Assembly (NCBI RefSeq): GCF_024053505.1 | Contig: NZ_JAMXQS010000005.1 | Location: 124,001-188,000, forward strand | Length of the DNA: 64,000 nucleotides | Direction of reading: 5' to 3' | From: Mesorhizobium liriopis | GTDB taxonomy: Bacteria; Pseudomonadota; Alphaproteobacteria; Rhizobiales; Rhizobiaceae | Shown here: in pieces, positions 55,920 through 64,000 of the stretch | Numbering within the stretch: position 1 is the stretch's first letter | How the letters are laid out: every line of letters begins with the position of its first letter | Notes under the pieces: model-generated | Told to the model about the DNA's origin: nothing | Seen by the model: only the letters and a program-made list of their open reading frames with translations | The model's database searches: none | Made by a program: the position numbers and the translations under genes

Positions 55920-56402
55920 TTATGCGATGGCCACGATCTCCAGCTCACGCCGTCCGGCTCGCACGACGTCGCCGACAGCCTTGCCGATCAAAGCCAGCGC
56001 CACGGGCGACCCATGCGAGATCGAGCCATGCGAGGGGTTCGCTTCATCCTCGCCAACGATGCGGAAGGTTTGGGTACGCCCATCATCGCGCGCGAAAGTG
56101 ATGGTGTGGCCGAAAGCAACCACATCATAGGAGGCAGGCAAGTGCTGCAATTGGGCCGTCCGGATGCGCTCGGCATAGTAGCGCACGTCACGCATTGGTC
56201 CTGCCGCCTGTCGGCGCTTCTCGTTGACGTCGTCAATGAGGTTGGCAGCGTCCAGAGCCTCTTGGGCACGTGCTAGTTCATCGTGAAGCATCCGAAGGCC
56301 GGCCTCGGTCACAAGATTGATCCGATCCGAGATCGGCCGTGCCGGAAGAACGGCTTCCGAAGCCGCTTCGGCACTCTCTTCTTTCTGGAATGCGACACTC
56401 AT
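55920..56402 (-). CDS. GreA/GreB-family transcription elongation factor
   Basis: 160 residues. N-terminal coiled-coil about 25-85 (LVTEAGLRMLHDELARAQEA, DVNEKRRQAAGPMRDVRYYA, the finger with acidic tip), C-terminal FKBP-like domain about 90-160 (VVAFGHTITFARDDG, IVGEDEANPSHGSISHGSPV, LIGKAVGD). GreA-like factors rescue stalled RNA polymerase by inserting the coiled-coil into its channel. It has a 24-residue N-terminal extension, so it is probably a paralogue and not the housekeeping GreA. Confidence 0.9.
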   Translation of the reverse strand: MSVAFQKEESAEAASEAVLPARPISDRINLVTEAGLRMLHDELARAQEALDAANLIDDVNEKRRQAAGPMRDVRYYAERIRTAQLQHLPASYDVVAFGHTITFARDDGRTQTFRIVGEDEANPSHGSISHGSPVALALIGKAVGDVVRAGRRELEIVAIA

Positions 56403-56716
56403 TCAAACACCATGCTGGGTTGGCACTCGCTAACCCTTCAGCCTTCCACATACATTATCTCGAACGATCTGGCTCCATCAGCTTGGCGATCAAAGACTGC
56501 ATGAACGCCATACGAAAGTCGGTCCTCTCTCCTCTCCGCCTAGCGGGCAGACCACAAACTGACACGAAACTCCAAAGGCAAAAACGTCATTGAAAACAGC
56601 GCATGCAAAGCTGTGTGTCAGAACGGCCTAGCACACAGCCTCGGAGAACATCGCCGCAGAGAGAGCCGAATACGCTTGTTCGTGCTATACCCCAACACAC
56701 AGCATAAATTGCTGAG
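56403..56716. other. intergenic region upstream of the Gre-like gene
   Basis: No protein gene. The stretch separates the Gre gene from a hairpin at 56717. Confidence 0.4.
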
Positions 56717-56737
56717 CCCCGCAGTTCTGCGGGGTTT
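56717..56737 (+). terminator. GC-rich hairpin with short T run
   Basis: CCCCGCA-GTTC-TGCGGGG followed by TTTG on the + strand. A perfect seven-base stem. No + strand gene ends nearby, so it may terminate antisense RNA, or on the minus strand lie in the 3' region of the sterol desaturase transcript. Confidence 0.4.
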
Positions 56738-56843
56738 GCAGCGAGACGATCAGCGCTGGAGAATGATTCGAGGAGGAGCGGTGGTAGAGGGAAGGAAACT
56801 GGCAGCTAACCTTCTCCAGCTAAATATCAAGACGGTTATATGG

Positions 56844-57881
56844 CTATCCCTTTCGTCGAGCGGGGCGCGCTGCCTGCTTTTCCTGGCGGCGCTTAGCGGT
56901 TTTCATAAAGCGTTCGTTCATGCGCTCATGGCTTTCGTCGCTGCCGTCGTGGAAGGAGCCGAACCATTTGTCGAGCGGGAGTGCGCCGTCAGAATAGTTG
57001 CACTCGAAATACTTGTGGTGGAGGTAGTGGCTGTAGCCGTGAATGTCGAAATGCTTGTCCGAGTCTTCAGGACCAGTGAGCACCTTGTCGAACCCGGCAT
57101 GGCCCGGGGCGGGCGCCAGACCCAAATGCACGAGGTGAAAGATCACATGCACTGGGTTGGATGGCACGATCCAGTGGATCATGACACCTGAAAAGTAGAG
57201 CAAATGCTCGACCGGGTGCATCGCAAGGCCCGACCAAGGGCCGGGATTGACGTTGTTATGGTGCAGCTTGTGGACTGCCCGGTAGAGTGGCGGCCAGTGG
57301 ATCAGCCGGTGAACTAGGTAGAAATGGACTTCGCGGAAGAGCGGGATCAAGAGCATCAACACCACGATCCAGACCGGGTGATCGGCCCAAGTCACATAGG
57401 GAATGTATTCGTTGGCAAAGAGCCACAACGAGAGCACTTCGAAGGCGGTCCAGACTGGCACGCCCGAGGCGAGCGTCCAGATCATGTTGTCGACCGTTTG
57501 ATTCTTAAAGAGGAATGCGGGATTGTCAGTGTCGAGCCACTTGCCATTGTATTTAAACTTCGTGCCCTGCCGCTTCTGACGATAGAGTCGGAAGTGGAAC
57601 CAGCCGTAGAAGGCGAGCACGAGCCCAATATTGCGACTGAGAATGAAGGCAATCCAGCCGGGCGCAAATTCTCGCATCGTCTCGATCGACGGCGTAAGCC
57701 ACAGCCAAAAGGCCACCCCAATCGCAGCGTAGAGAAAGTTCCAAGGCGCAAGATATTCGGGAACCCAGCCCAGAATTGCGCGGAAATCAACCGGCCAAAC
57801 GAAGACCCGTGGGTACTCGATCGCTTTGCTAGGCTTCCAGTTTCCACGCTTGTCGCGCGTGCCGAATGCGAGATCATCCAC
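56844..57881 (-). CDS. sterol desaturase / fatty acid hydroxylase family protein
   Basis: 345 residues with several membrane helices and the diiron histidine boxes: HFYLVHRLIHW, HKLHHNNVNPGPWSGLAMHPVEH-type (split here at HPVEH), and HYLHHKYFECNY. The family hydroxylates or desaturates fatty acids and sterol-like lipids in membranes. N-terminal region is polar and aromatic (KAIEYPRVFVWPVDFRAILG). Its gene is 14 bases downstream of the lactonase gene at the end of the sugar operon, an odd place; co-transcription may be accidental. Confidence 0.9.
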   Translation of the reverse strand: MDDLAFGTRDKRGNWKPSKAIEYPRVFVWPVDFRAILGWVPEYLAPWNFLYAAIGVAFWLWLTPSIETMREFAPGWIAFILSRNIGLVLAFYGWFHFRLYRQKRQGTKFKYNGKWLDTDNPAFLFKNQTVDNMIWTLASGVPVWTAFEVLSLWLFANEYIPYVTWADHPVWIVVLMLLIPLFREVHFYLVHRLIHWPPLYRAVHKLHHNNVNPGPWSGLAMHPVEHLLYFSGVMIHWIVPSNPVHVIFHLVHLGLAPAPGHAGFDKVLTGPEDSDKHFDIHGYSHYLHHKYFECNYSDGALPLDKWFGSFHDGSDESHERMNERFMKTAKRRQEKQAARPARRKG

Positions 57882-57895
57882 AGCTAGCCTCCCTT

Positions 57896-58795
57896 TCAGG
57901 CGAAACGGTTCTCGGGCATGCCCCTGACGCCGGGCTCAAAGGCAAAAAGCGCGCCCTCCTGCTTGTTTTCCCTCAGATGCGCCTCGCTCATGGTGAAGCG
58001 CGCCGAGGTAACGAAGAGGGTGGCAAGCTCCGGCCCACCGAAAGTGCAACTTGTCGGCCAGGAGCAGGGCAGGTCGATCACCCTGTCGACAGTGCCGTCG
58101 GCCATTGTCCGCGTCACAGAATAGCCGCCGACTACGCGGCAAGTCCAGATGCCGCCCTCGGCATCGGTGCAGCATCCATCGGGCCGACCTCGTCCAAAGG
58201 GTTCGGCAAAAGACCGGCGGTTGCTTAAGGATTTCCCGTCCGGGGAAATGTCGAAAGCGTAAATCGCATTCTCTATCGTGTCCGCAGTGACGAAACGGCC
58301 ATCGGGCAGCCAAGCCATGCCGTTGGTGATGCCAAAGGTCTCGGGCGAGAGGAGCGTCACCGCACCATCCCGGTCGATCCGGTAGTAGCGTCCCGCCTTG
58401 CCTGATGTTGCGCGGGGGGCGCCTGCAGCTGTTAGATTGTTCTCCATTGTGCCGACCCAGAAGGAGCCGTCAGGTGCAACGCAGCCCTCGTTAAGTCGGT
58501 TTCCCGGCCATCCTGGCTCAGGCGTGGCGAGCGGCACGAACGGCCCCTCGAAGTCCCAGAGTGCCACCTCGCGCGTCAAGCCAACCACGGCGCCGCCATC
58601 TGTGCGCAGGCCGATGGAGGTTGGGAATTCGGCTAACTCCCAGTGCCGTTCGGCACCACTCTGTGGGTCGAAGCGGCGGATTCGACGACCAACGATGTCG
58701 ACCCAGAACAAGCATTCACGGCGCTCGTCCCAAATTACGCTTTCGCCCACCACATCCGTGCCGGGCAGGAGTTGGCGAACAAGGGGTTCAGCCAA
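57896..58795 (-). CDS. SMP-30/gluconolactonase/LRE-family lactonase
   Basis: 299 residues. Beta-propeller with family strings GESVIWDERRECLFWVDI, NRLNEGCVAPDGSFWVGTM, GITNGMAWLPDGRFVTAD and GRGRPDGCCTDAEGGIWTC. The Glu in GESV and Asn/Asp in ITNGM and GRPDG form the metal site. The enzyme hydrolyses sugar lactones made by a sugar dehydrogenase. TTG 58795 with GGGAGAG in front overlaps the epimerase stop by eight bases. The dehydrogenase that would make the lactone is not in this window. Confidence 0.9.
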   Translation of the reverse strand: MAEPLVRQLLPGTDVVGESVIWDERRECLFWVDIVGRRIRRFDPQSGAERHWELAEFPTSIGLRTDGGAVVGLTREVALWDFEGPFVPLATPEPGWPGNRLNEGCVAPDGSFWVGTMENNLTAAGAPRATSGKAGRYYRIDRDGAVTLLSPETFGITNGMAWLPDGRFVTADTIENAIYAFDISPDGKSLSNRRSFAEPFGRGRPDGCCTDAEGGIWTCRVVGGYSVTRTMADGTVDRVIDLPCSWPTSCTFGGPELATLFVTSARFTMSEAHLRENKQEGALFAFEPGVRGMPENRFA

Positions 58796-59801
58796 GGTTC
58801 TCTCCCGCTGGCGCAACTGCGATGCGGTGACGCGTCGTCCAGGTCTCTCCCGCCCGAAAAGCATGGGCGGTCGGGGTACCGCGCGCGTTAAGCGGATTGG
58901 GGGCTCTGCCGATGGCGGTACCGAGATCAAAGGCCGCGCAGACGGGTTCGACACCGAGCGCCAAGTGGCGCCCATCCCAGGGGAAGTGGGCGCGGCCCCG
59001 GTTGGAAATCCACAGCAAGAGCGACGGAAAAGCCTCCGCCTCCCAGGACAGGTGGACGCGATAGGCTTCCGCGTGGTTGACGAGCGTTACCGCGCCGGGG
59101 CTTTGCAGCACCTGCACGAGTTCTTCCGTCTGTTGCAGCAGAGGCAGGCGCCGAATATCGAGCGTCCCGCCCATCTTCAACGGCACAGCCGACGTCTTTG
59201 CGAAGCAGTTCGGCGCGAAGATCGATGTAGTGTCAACAGCGCCTGGATAGGTGGCGACCTCAGCGTCCGCATCCAGAAGGATTTCGAACGCGCCAACAGC
59301 CTCTGGCAGGCGGATGCAAGGATGCAGGCCGACCGGCAATTCGCAGTCGGTACGGCAGTGAACGACGAGTTCAAGTTCGATGGCAGGGGCCAGCGGATCG
59401 GGAACTATGCGGCGCTCAAGGTGGGAGATGGGGTGGGAGGCGGGATATTCGATGGTGAGCGCGAGCGTGCCGGATGGGCCGTCGGTAAAGCGCCAGTCGT
59501 GGTTCGCGCCGAAGCCATGCCCCTCGTCGAGGCCGTCTTCCGCTCGCGACGCTGGCCAGTCGCCGGAGGCCTCCCGGTCCGCGTCGAAGCCGAAGGGAAC
59601 ACAAGCCCAGTCGCCGCGCAGACGTGGCATCAACCCGGACAGGTTGGCGGCTTCGGGATGGGCGAACCAGCGCGCCACATGTAAGGGCGCGACTTGGCGT
59701 CCATCGGGCAAGGTGAAGAGGACAGGGCCGAGCATCGCTCCGCGGCGTTCCACGCTGAGCACGCCGAATTCCCAAGCGAGCCCGCGCCGGGTTTCAGTCA
59801 T
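58788..59801 (-). CDS. aldose 1-epimerase (mutarotase)-family protein
   Basis: 337 residues of galactose-mutarotase-like fold. Family features: LMPRLRGDWACVPFG, HGFGANHDWRF with the catalytic-type His, LPVGLHPCIRLPEA (second His) and GVEPVCAAFD with the Glu. It interconverts sugar anomers so that the dehydrogenase or lactonase can use one of them. ATG 59801 overlaps the GntR gene stop by eight bases. The open frame further upstream belongs to the GntR gene. Confidence 0.85.
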   Translation of the reverse strand: MTETRRGLAWEFGVLSVERRGAMLGPVLFTLPDGRQVAPLHVARWFAHPEAANLSGLMPRLRGDWACVPFGFDADREASGDWPASRAEDGLDEGHGFGANHDWRFTDGPSGTLALTIEYPASHPISHLERRIVPDPLAPAIELELVVHCRTDCELPVGLHPCIRLPEAVGAFEILLDADAEVATYPGAVDTTSIFAPNCFAKTSAVPLKMGGTLDIRRLPLLQQTEELVQVLQSPGAVTLVNHAEAYRVHLSWEAEAFPSLLLWISNRGRAHFPWDGRHLALGVEPVCAAFDLGTAIGRAPNPLNARGTPTAHAFRAGETWTTRHRIAVAPAGENLG

Positions 59802-60555
59802 CGAACCAGAAGGGATCGACCACGGCCAGCCCCCCTTTCTCGAAATATTCGGGGTGTGCTGCGAAGGCCGGGGGCAGAAAGGCAAAGATGCGCCGGAGGT
59901 GTATCTTGAGCGCCTCTTCGGCGCCGGCCCTGTCGCCGGCCTCGATCGCGTCCACAATTCGCTCGTGCTGGGCAACCACCACCGGCAATGTCTCGACGGA
60001 AGCGAGCATCAAATGGCGGAAGCGGTCCATATGTAGCTTGGCGTCAGAGATATCAGCCCAAATCTCAGAAAGGCCGGCGCTCGATGCGATGCAGCGATGG
60101 AATAGCTCGTCGGACCCATAGAAGCGCCCTTCGTCGCCGATATCCGCCATGGTTCGCTGAACGGCGATCTCGCCGCGCAGCGTGCCGACCAAGGCGGCGC
60201 GGTCGGCAGCACGAAGCGCGCGGCGCAAGAGTCCAAGCTCCAAGCTCTCGCGCAAGAATTGCGAGCGCTTGAGATCGGCAACGCGCAGAGGCGCGATCAC
60301 CGTGCCACGTTGCGGAAAGATGTCGACCAGTTGGAGCTTGGCGAGCCGAGCAAGCGCCTCGCGCACGGGCGTGCGGCTCACCCCCAATTGCTCAGCGAGA
60401 CTACCCTCTGAAATCTCGTCTAGGGGTTTCAGGTCAAAGGTCAGGATACGATGCAAGAGGAGTGAGAAGACGCGTTGGGTAGTGGCGACACCGGACCGTC
60501 GCGCTTGCGCAGCCGGAACTTGCGGGAGGACGAGGAGGGCGTCGTTCAGGCTCAT
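59794..60555 (-). CDS. GntR-family regulator, FadR-type (FCD domain)
   Basis: 253 residues. Winged HTH about 25-85 (VFSLLLHRILTFDLKPLDEI, SEGSLAEQLGVSRTPVREAL), then the all-helical FCD domain with histidines for a metal (DELFHRCIASSAG; VAQHERIVDAIEAGD). FadR-type GntR proteins usually bind sugar acids or lactones, in line with the lactonase and epimerase encoded after it. It probably represses the ABC operon it sits in. Confidence 0.93.
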   Translation of the reverse strand: MSLNDALLVLPQVPAAQARRSGVATTQRVFSLLLHRILTFDLKPLDEISEGSLAEQLGVSRTPVREALARLAKLQLVDIFPQRGTVIAPLRVADLKRSQFLRESLELGLLRRALRAADRAALVGTLRGEIAVQRTMADIGDEGRFYGSDELFHRCIASSAGLSEIWADISDAKLHMDRFRHLMLASVETLPVVVAQHERIVDAIEAGDRAGAEEALKIHLRRIFAFLPPAFAAHPEYFEKGGLAVVDPFWFDD

Positions 60556-60565
60556 CGTCGGGGCC

Positions 60566-61444
60566 TCATGCCGAAACGCTCAGCCCAGCCATGAAATGCC
60601 GGCGCAGGATAAAGAAAAGCAGCACGGTCGGGATGGATGCCATCAGCGCGCCCGTCATCGCAATGTTGGGTCCCGCCGATGTATAGGCGCCTTGGAATAC
60701 TTGAAGCGCGTTCATCACCGAGCGGATTTCTGGAGTGTTGCCGAGCACAGTCGAGAACAGAAGATCGTTCCATATCCAAGTGAACTGGAGGAGGAACAGC
60801 GCGAGCATCGGCCCCTTGGCATTGGGCAGGACGATCGAGAAGAACACGCGCCAGTCGTTTGCCCCGTCCATGCGCGCAGCCTCGTCCATCTCGCGGTTCA
60901 GCCCCGCCATGAAGTTGCGCAGTACCAGTACGGGGAATGGCACGCAGATCGCACAGTAGAACAGGATCATGCCCGCCCTCGTATTGAGGAGGCCGATCTG
61001 CTGGTAGGTGAAGAAAAGCGGGATAAGATACATCTGGAACGGAAAGACCGTACCCGAGAAGATCAGCATGAACCAGAAGGTGCGGCCCGAAAAGTCGAGC
61101 CGTGTCAGCCCGAAGGCGGCCATGGCAGCAACGAACACAGCTACGCTTGCACCCACCAACCCATAGAGCGCAGAGTTAACCAAGCCCCAGCCCAACTTGG
61201 CGTCGGTCCAGACGCGTATGGCGTTGTCGACAATAGGCGACAACCCCTGAGGCAGGGCGAGCGGGTGTCCAGCCGCATATTCTGTGCTCGATTTGAAGGC
61301 GGACACGATCAGATAGTAGAAGGGCGCTAGCCAAACTAAGCTGACGAGGAGGGCAACGCCGAGCACGATCCAACCGCCTTTGCGCCGCGTCGCTTCCGCG
61401 CGCGCGATGGCATCATAGTTGTGGCGATCGAGAGCGATTGCCAT
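60566..61444 (-). CDS. carbohydrate ABC permease, MalG type (CUT1)
   Basis: 292 residues, six helices, with the EAA loop MDEAARMDGANDWRVFFSIV and a C-terminal LRRHFMAGLSVSA. Start ATG 61444 overlaps the stop of the partner permease by four bases (ATGA). The two permeases form the channel with the ATPase and the binding protein. Confidence 0.93.
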   Translation of the reverse strand: MAIALDRHNYDAIARAEATRRKGGWIVLGVALLVSLVWLAPFYYLIVSAFKSSTEYAAGHPLALPQGLSPIVDNAIRVWTDAKLGWGLVNSALYGLVGASVAVFVAAMAAFGLTRLDFSGRTFWFMLIFSGTVFPFQMYLIPLFFTYQQIGLLNTRAGMILFYCAICVPFPVLVLRNFMAGLNREMDEAARMDGANDWRVFFSIVLPNAKGPMLALFLLQFTWIWNDLLFSTVLGNTPEIRSVMNALQVFQGAYTSAGPNIAMTGALMASIPTVLLFFILRRHFMAGLSVSA

Positions 61445-62400
61445 CAGCGCACCATCCGCTCGGCTCGTGCCTGAAGCAGCGCCTGGATCCAAGTGACGAG
61501 GAGCACCAGCACGCCGATTACCACCGCAATAGCCCCACCGAACGCCCAGCCGCCCTTCTGGAAGGCTTCGAAGTACATGAACACCACAAGCGAAAGCGTG
61601 CGCTGGCTGGGATAGGTGGACCCCATCACCCAGAGCAGGTCGAAAGCTGTGAAGCCAGCAAGTACGGAGATGATTGTGACCACTACGAGCGTGGGCGTAA
61701 GGATCGGCAGGATCACGTGAAAATATGTCTGCCAAGGCTTAGCGCCGTCCATCTGGGCGGCCTCGACAGGGTCACGCGGCACGGCCGAGAGCCCGAGCAG
61801 CAGGAGCACCATGACAATGCCAACCGTCTGCCAGACATGGGTGGCAATGATGGCCGGAGTGACCGTGTTTGCCTGATAAAGCCACCCGACCGAGACAGTC
61901 TCGCCTGTGACGAGCGAGAGGAGGTAGTTGAGCAGGCCGGTTGGTGCATAAACGTAGAACCAAATCACTCCAACTGCCGTCGGTGCGAGCACACGGGGCA
62001 GGAAGATCAAGTTCTTGAATGCGTTCTCGAAGCGCACACCGCGCAGGAGAATGGCTATGCCGAGCCCTAAAATCACGGGAACGACAAGCGACGCAACCAC
62101 CCAGATCATCGTGTTGAAGGCAGCTTCCGCGAAATAGATCTGGCCGAACAGGCGCTTATAGTTCTGAAAGCCCACGAAGGTGTCGAGGCCTTTAAACTTG
62201 CGCCAATCGGTGAAGCTCAGCCAGATGTTGAAGAGTACAGGATAGAGCAGCATTCCACAGACAAGCAGAAGCGCTGGTGCCATGAAGAGGAGAGCTGTCG
62301 CGAAATTGCGACGGCGGGTCTTGCGCTCGCGCATTGCGATGCGATCGGTCCCGATGCGTTCGAGAAGCTTCTGGTCGCTTTCGCTCAATGCGCTCAACAT
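61444..62400 (-). CDS. carbohydrate ABC permease, MalF type (CUT1)
   Basis: 318 residues from ATG 62400. A cytoplasmic head (SDQKLLERIGTDRIAMRERK) precedes helix 1 (ALLFMAPALLLVCGMLLYP); the EAA loop is PVEAAQMDGAKPWQTYFHVI. TTG 62421 is an alternative start seven codons earlier. It is the upstream partner of the permease at 60566. Confidence 0.92.
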   Translation of the reverse strand: MLSALSESDQKLLERIGTDRIAMRERKTRRRNFATALLFMAPALLLVCGMLLYPVLFNIWLSFTDWRKFKGLDTFVGFQNYKRLFGQIYFAEAAFNTMIWVVASLVVPVILGLGIAILLRGVRFENAFKNLIFLPRVLAPTAVGVIWFYVYAPTGLLNYLLSLVTGETVSVGWLYQANTVTPAIIATHVWQTVGIVMVLLLLGLSAVPRDPVEAAQMDGAKPWQTYFHVILPILTPTLVVVTIISVLAGFTAFDLLWVMGSTYPSQRTLSLVVFMYFEAFQKGGWAFGGAIAVVIGVLVLLVTWIQALLQARAERMVR

Positions 62401-62454
62401 CGTCTCCAGATATAGTGGCAAGGCGACGGGCGCCGCCTTGCCTTTGGCTGAAGC

Positions 62455-63696
62455 CTACTGCTTCGCTTCCCAATAGTCTGCGTTCAGCGCCTGCATCCGA
62501 CCCATGATCATCTTGGCGTTGTCCATGGTGGGATTGAGCAGGAAGCCGTTAAGCTCGGCCACGAGTTCGCCCTGGAGATCGGGGGGCACGGCTTCCCACC
62601 AGCGCTGCATGGCGACCGTGTTGTTGGTCTTCATGTCGGCCGAGATCTTGGCGACCGTCGGGTTCGGCGCGTCGGCCTTGGTGTTGCCGATGAAGTTGCC
62701 CGAAGCCTTTGACCACACATTGGCGCCATCGACCGAGGTCCAGAAGTTGAGCGCCGTCATGATATCGGGCTTTTCTTTGCCGGCAACCGAGACCACCATC
62801 GGTCCGGCCTCGACCACCACGGCGGAGGGGAGCTTGGGGTCCATGTTCGGCATTATGAAGGCGCCGAAATCAGCGTCGGGCTTCAGGCCGGCTGCGTCCA
62901 CCAAGCCCTCACCCCATTCGCCGATTAGATACATCGCGGCCTTGCCACGTGCGAAATCCTGCGGTTCTTCGTTGGAGCGGGGGTCGGTGAAGTAGCCTTT
63001 AGCATACATGTCCGACCACAACTGGAAGACCTTTTCGACGGCCGGGCTGTCATAAGCGACGGTGCCATTAAACAGCCCTTTATAGGCCTCCGGATCGGTG
63101 CGGATCATCAGCTCCGAGAACCAGATAAACCCACGCCAACCTTCCTGTACGGTGGCGTTAAAAGGCGTGATACCGGCGGCCTTCAGCTTATCAGCGGCCG
63201 CCATCAGTTCTTCCCAAGTCTTGGGCTCGCTCAGACCTTGGTCGGCAAACATCTTCTTGTTGTAGAGGACAACCCAACGCGCGACCGAAAACGGTACGGC
63301 ATAGGTCTTGCCATCCACCTTGAAGAGATCTTGGGTTGACTGGTCGTATTCTCCTGACGCGACCAGCTTCTCCCAAACGTCGTCGAGAGGCGCGACCTGT
63401 CCGGTAGCGACGAGTTCGTTCATGGTCTGGCCGGTCCACCAAGTGAAGAGGTCTGGCGGCGAGCCGGATGCGATCGAGGACTGCACGAAGGCTTTGTACT
63501 GCTCCGGCGGGGCATAGGAGTTCTGAACGATGCGGACGCCCGTCTTCTCGCCGGCTGCGTCGCCTACCACTTGGAATTGCTGCGACCAGAAGCCCTTGTC
63601 GTGATAAAGCGGCACGTCCGCAGCACTCGCGCCACTTATGCCGAGCACCATGGCAACGCCTGCCAAGGCTCCGGTGATCCATTGTCTGCTCTGCAT
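62455..63696 (-). CDS. sugar ABC extracellular binding protein (CUT1)
   Basis: 413 residues. Signal peptide 1-25 (MQSRQWITGALAGVAMVLGI, cleavage near SAA). Cluster B-type binding protein: PPDLFTWWTGQTMNELVATG, TYAVPFSVARWVVLYNKKMF, AMYLIGEWGEGLVDAAGL. ATG 63696 follows GGGAGGAA. The best match by eye is to oligosaccharide/aldose binders; the actual sugar is unknown. Confidence 0.92.
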   Translation of the reverse strand: MQSRQWITGALAGVAMVLGISGASAADVPLYHDKGFWSQQFQVVGDAAGEKTGVRIVQNSYAPPEQYKAFVQSSIASGSPPDLFTWWTGQTMNELVATGQVAPLDDVWEKLVASGEYDQSTQDLFKVDGKTYAVPFSVARWVVLYNKKMFADQGLSEPKTWEELMAAADKLKAAGITPFNATVQEGWRGFIWFSELMIRTDPEAYKGLFNGTVAYDSPAVEKVFQLWSDMYAKGYFTDPRSNEEPQDFARGKAAMYLIGEWGEGLVDAAGLKPDADFGAFIMPNMDPKLPSAVVVEAGPMVVSVAGKEKPDIMTALNFWTSVDGANVWSKASGNFIGNTKADAPNPTVAKISADMKTNNTVAMQRWWEAVPPDLQGELVAELNGFLLNPTMDNAKMIMGRMQALNADYWEAKQ

Positions 63697-63726
63697 GGTG
63701 ATATTCCTCCCGTTTCGAATGTCCAT

Positions 63727-64000
63727 TCAACGAGCATCGGCCGACGCGCGCAGGCTCGCGCCGGTCTCCGCATCAAATAGATGAAGCCTGTCGGTGTTGA
63801 GCTGAAGTGGCAGGCGCTCATCGCTTTCGACAGGGCGCGGCTGGCTCATTTTTGCCATGACCTCGGCCTCGCCCAAGCGCAGCAGAATCTGACTTTCGCC
63901 GCCCAGCACCTCCGACAAGATGACGATGCCGGTGGCCGCAATGCCTCCAGTGGGCGGAACGCCGTGTCCGACCGGCACAACGTCGTCGGGCCGCAGACCC
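63727..64000 (-). CDS. sugar ABC ATP-binding protein, C-terminal end (UgpC/MalK type, partial)
   Basis: Only the last 90 residues are in the window; the frame is open at the right edge. Visible part: GLRPDDVVPVGHGVPP, ILSEVLGGESQILLRLGEAE and LNTDRLHLFDAETGASL, the TOBE-domain end of a MalK-type ATPase (LHLFD-x-ETG is a hallmark). Stop TGA at 63727-63729; the binding-protein gene begins 31 bases further. Confidence 0.85.
   Translation of the reverse strand, partial: GLRPDDVVPVGHGVPPTGGIAATGIVILSEVLGGESQILLRLGEAEVMAKMSQPRPVESDERLPLQLNTDRLHLFDAETGASLRASADAR

Overview
The window looks like a chromosomal segment of a Hyphomicrobiales (Rhizobiales-type) alphaproteobacterium. The evidence is the set of lineage-typical families (BA14K, DUF930, DUF6894, HutD, ImuA/ImuB/DnaE2, Ku plus LigD), a LexA site of the alphaproteobacterial direct-repeat type, many ABC sugar importers with their own regulators, and fairly high GC. 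The genus cannot be fixed from the sequence alone.

Layout. 1-4.6 kb: an ECF41 sigma-factor neighbourhood (hydrolase, AhpD-like protein, NAD(P)-binding protein, cupin, ECF41 sigma factor, SDR) with two copies of the expected ECF41 promoter. 5.2-11.5 kb: an ABC importer of the FbpABC/AfuABC type with an inositol-monophosphatase-family enzyme and a divergent LacI regulator. 11.7-13.9 kb: small envelope proteins, including a 58-residue membrane protein. 14.5-20.2 kb: an AraC-controlled xylose/pentitol-type ABC operon with an SDR, ending in a decayed FGGY kinase fused to a fragment of an M20 peptidase gene. 20.4-24.8 kb: an EamA transporter, an orphan CHASE3 protein and a divergent aldo/keto reductase/LysR pair. 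25.1-33.0 kb: a seven-gene leftward operon (ribose-type ABC importer, TIM-barrel isomerase/epimerase, DhaK-DhaL kinase, SIS isomerase, SorC regulator), the best candidate for an uncharacterised sugar pathway. 33-38 kb: SDR, an AraC regulator broken by an amber codon, EamA transporter and LysR regulator. 38.2-47.7 kb: a DNA repair block, ku-ligD leftward and imuA-imuB-dnaE2 rightward, around a 331-bp control region. 47.9-56.4 kb: accessory DNA with a truncated methyltransferase, HutD, haloacid dehalogenase, IS5 and IS110 remnants, small proteins, an MFS transporter and a GreA-like factor. 56.8-64 kb: a leftward CUT1 sugar ABC operon with GntR, aldose epimerase, SMP-30 lactonase and, at its end, a sterol-desaturase-family protein.

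Four separate sugar or sugar-phosphate uptake operons, each with a local regulator, make up much of the window. Gene decay is visible at several places (FGGY kinase, M20 fragment, AraC, IS5, IS110). A dispersed intergenic repeat of about 85 bp occurs five times on the + strand. The most unusual features are the helically phased GANTC cluster in front of ku, the DhaKL/TIM/SIS sugar cassette with a CTG-started SIS gene, and the paired ECF41 promoters.
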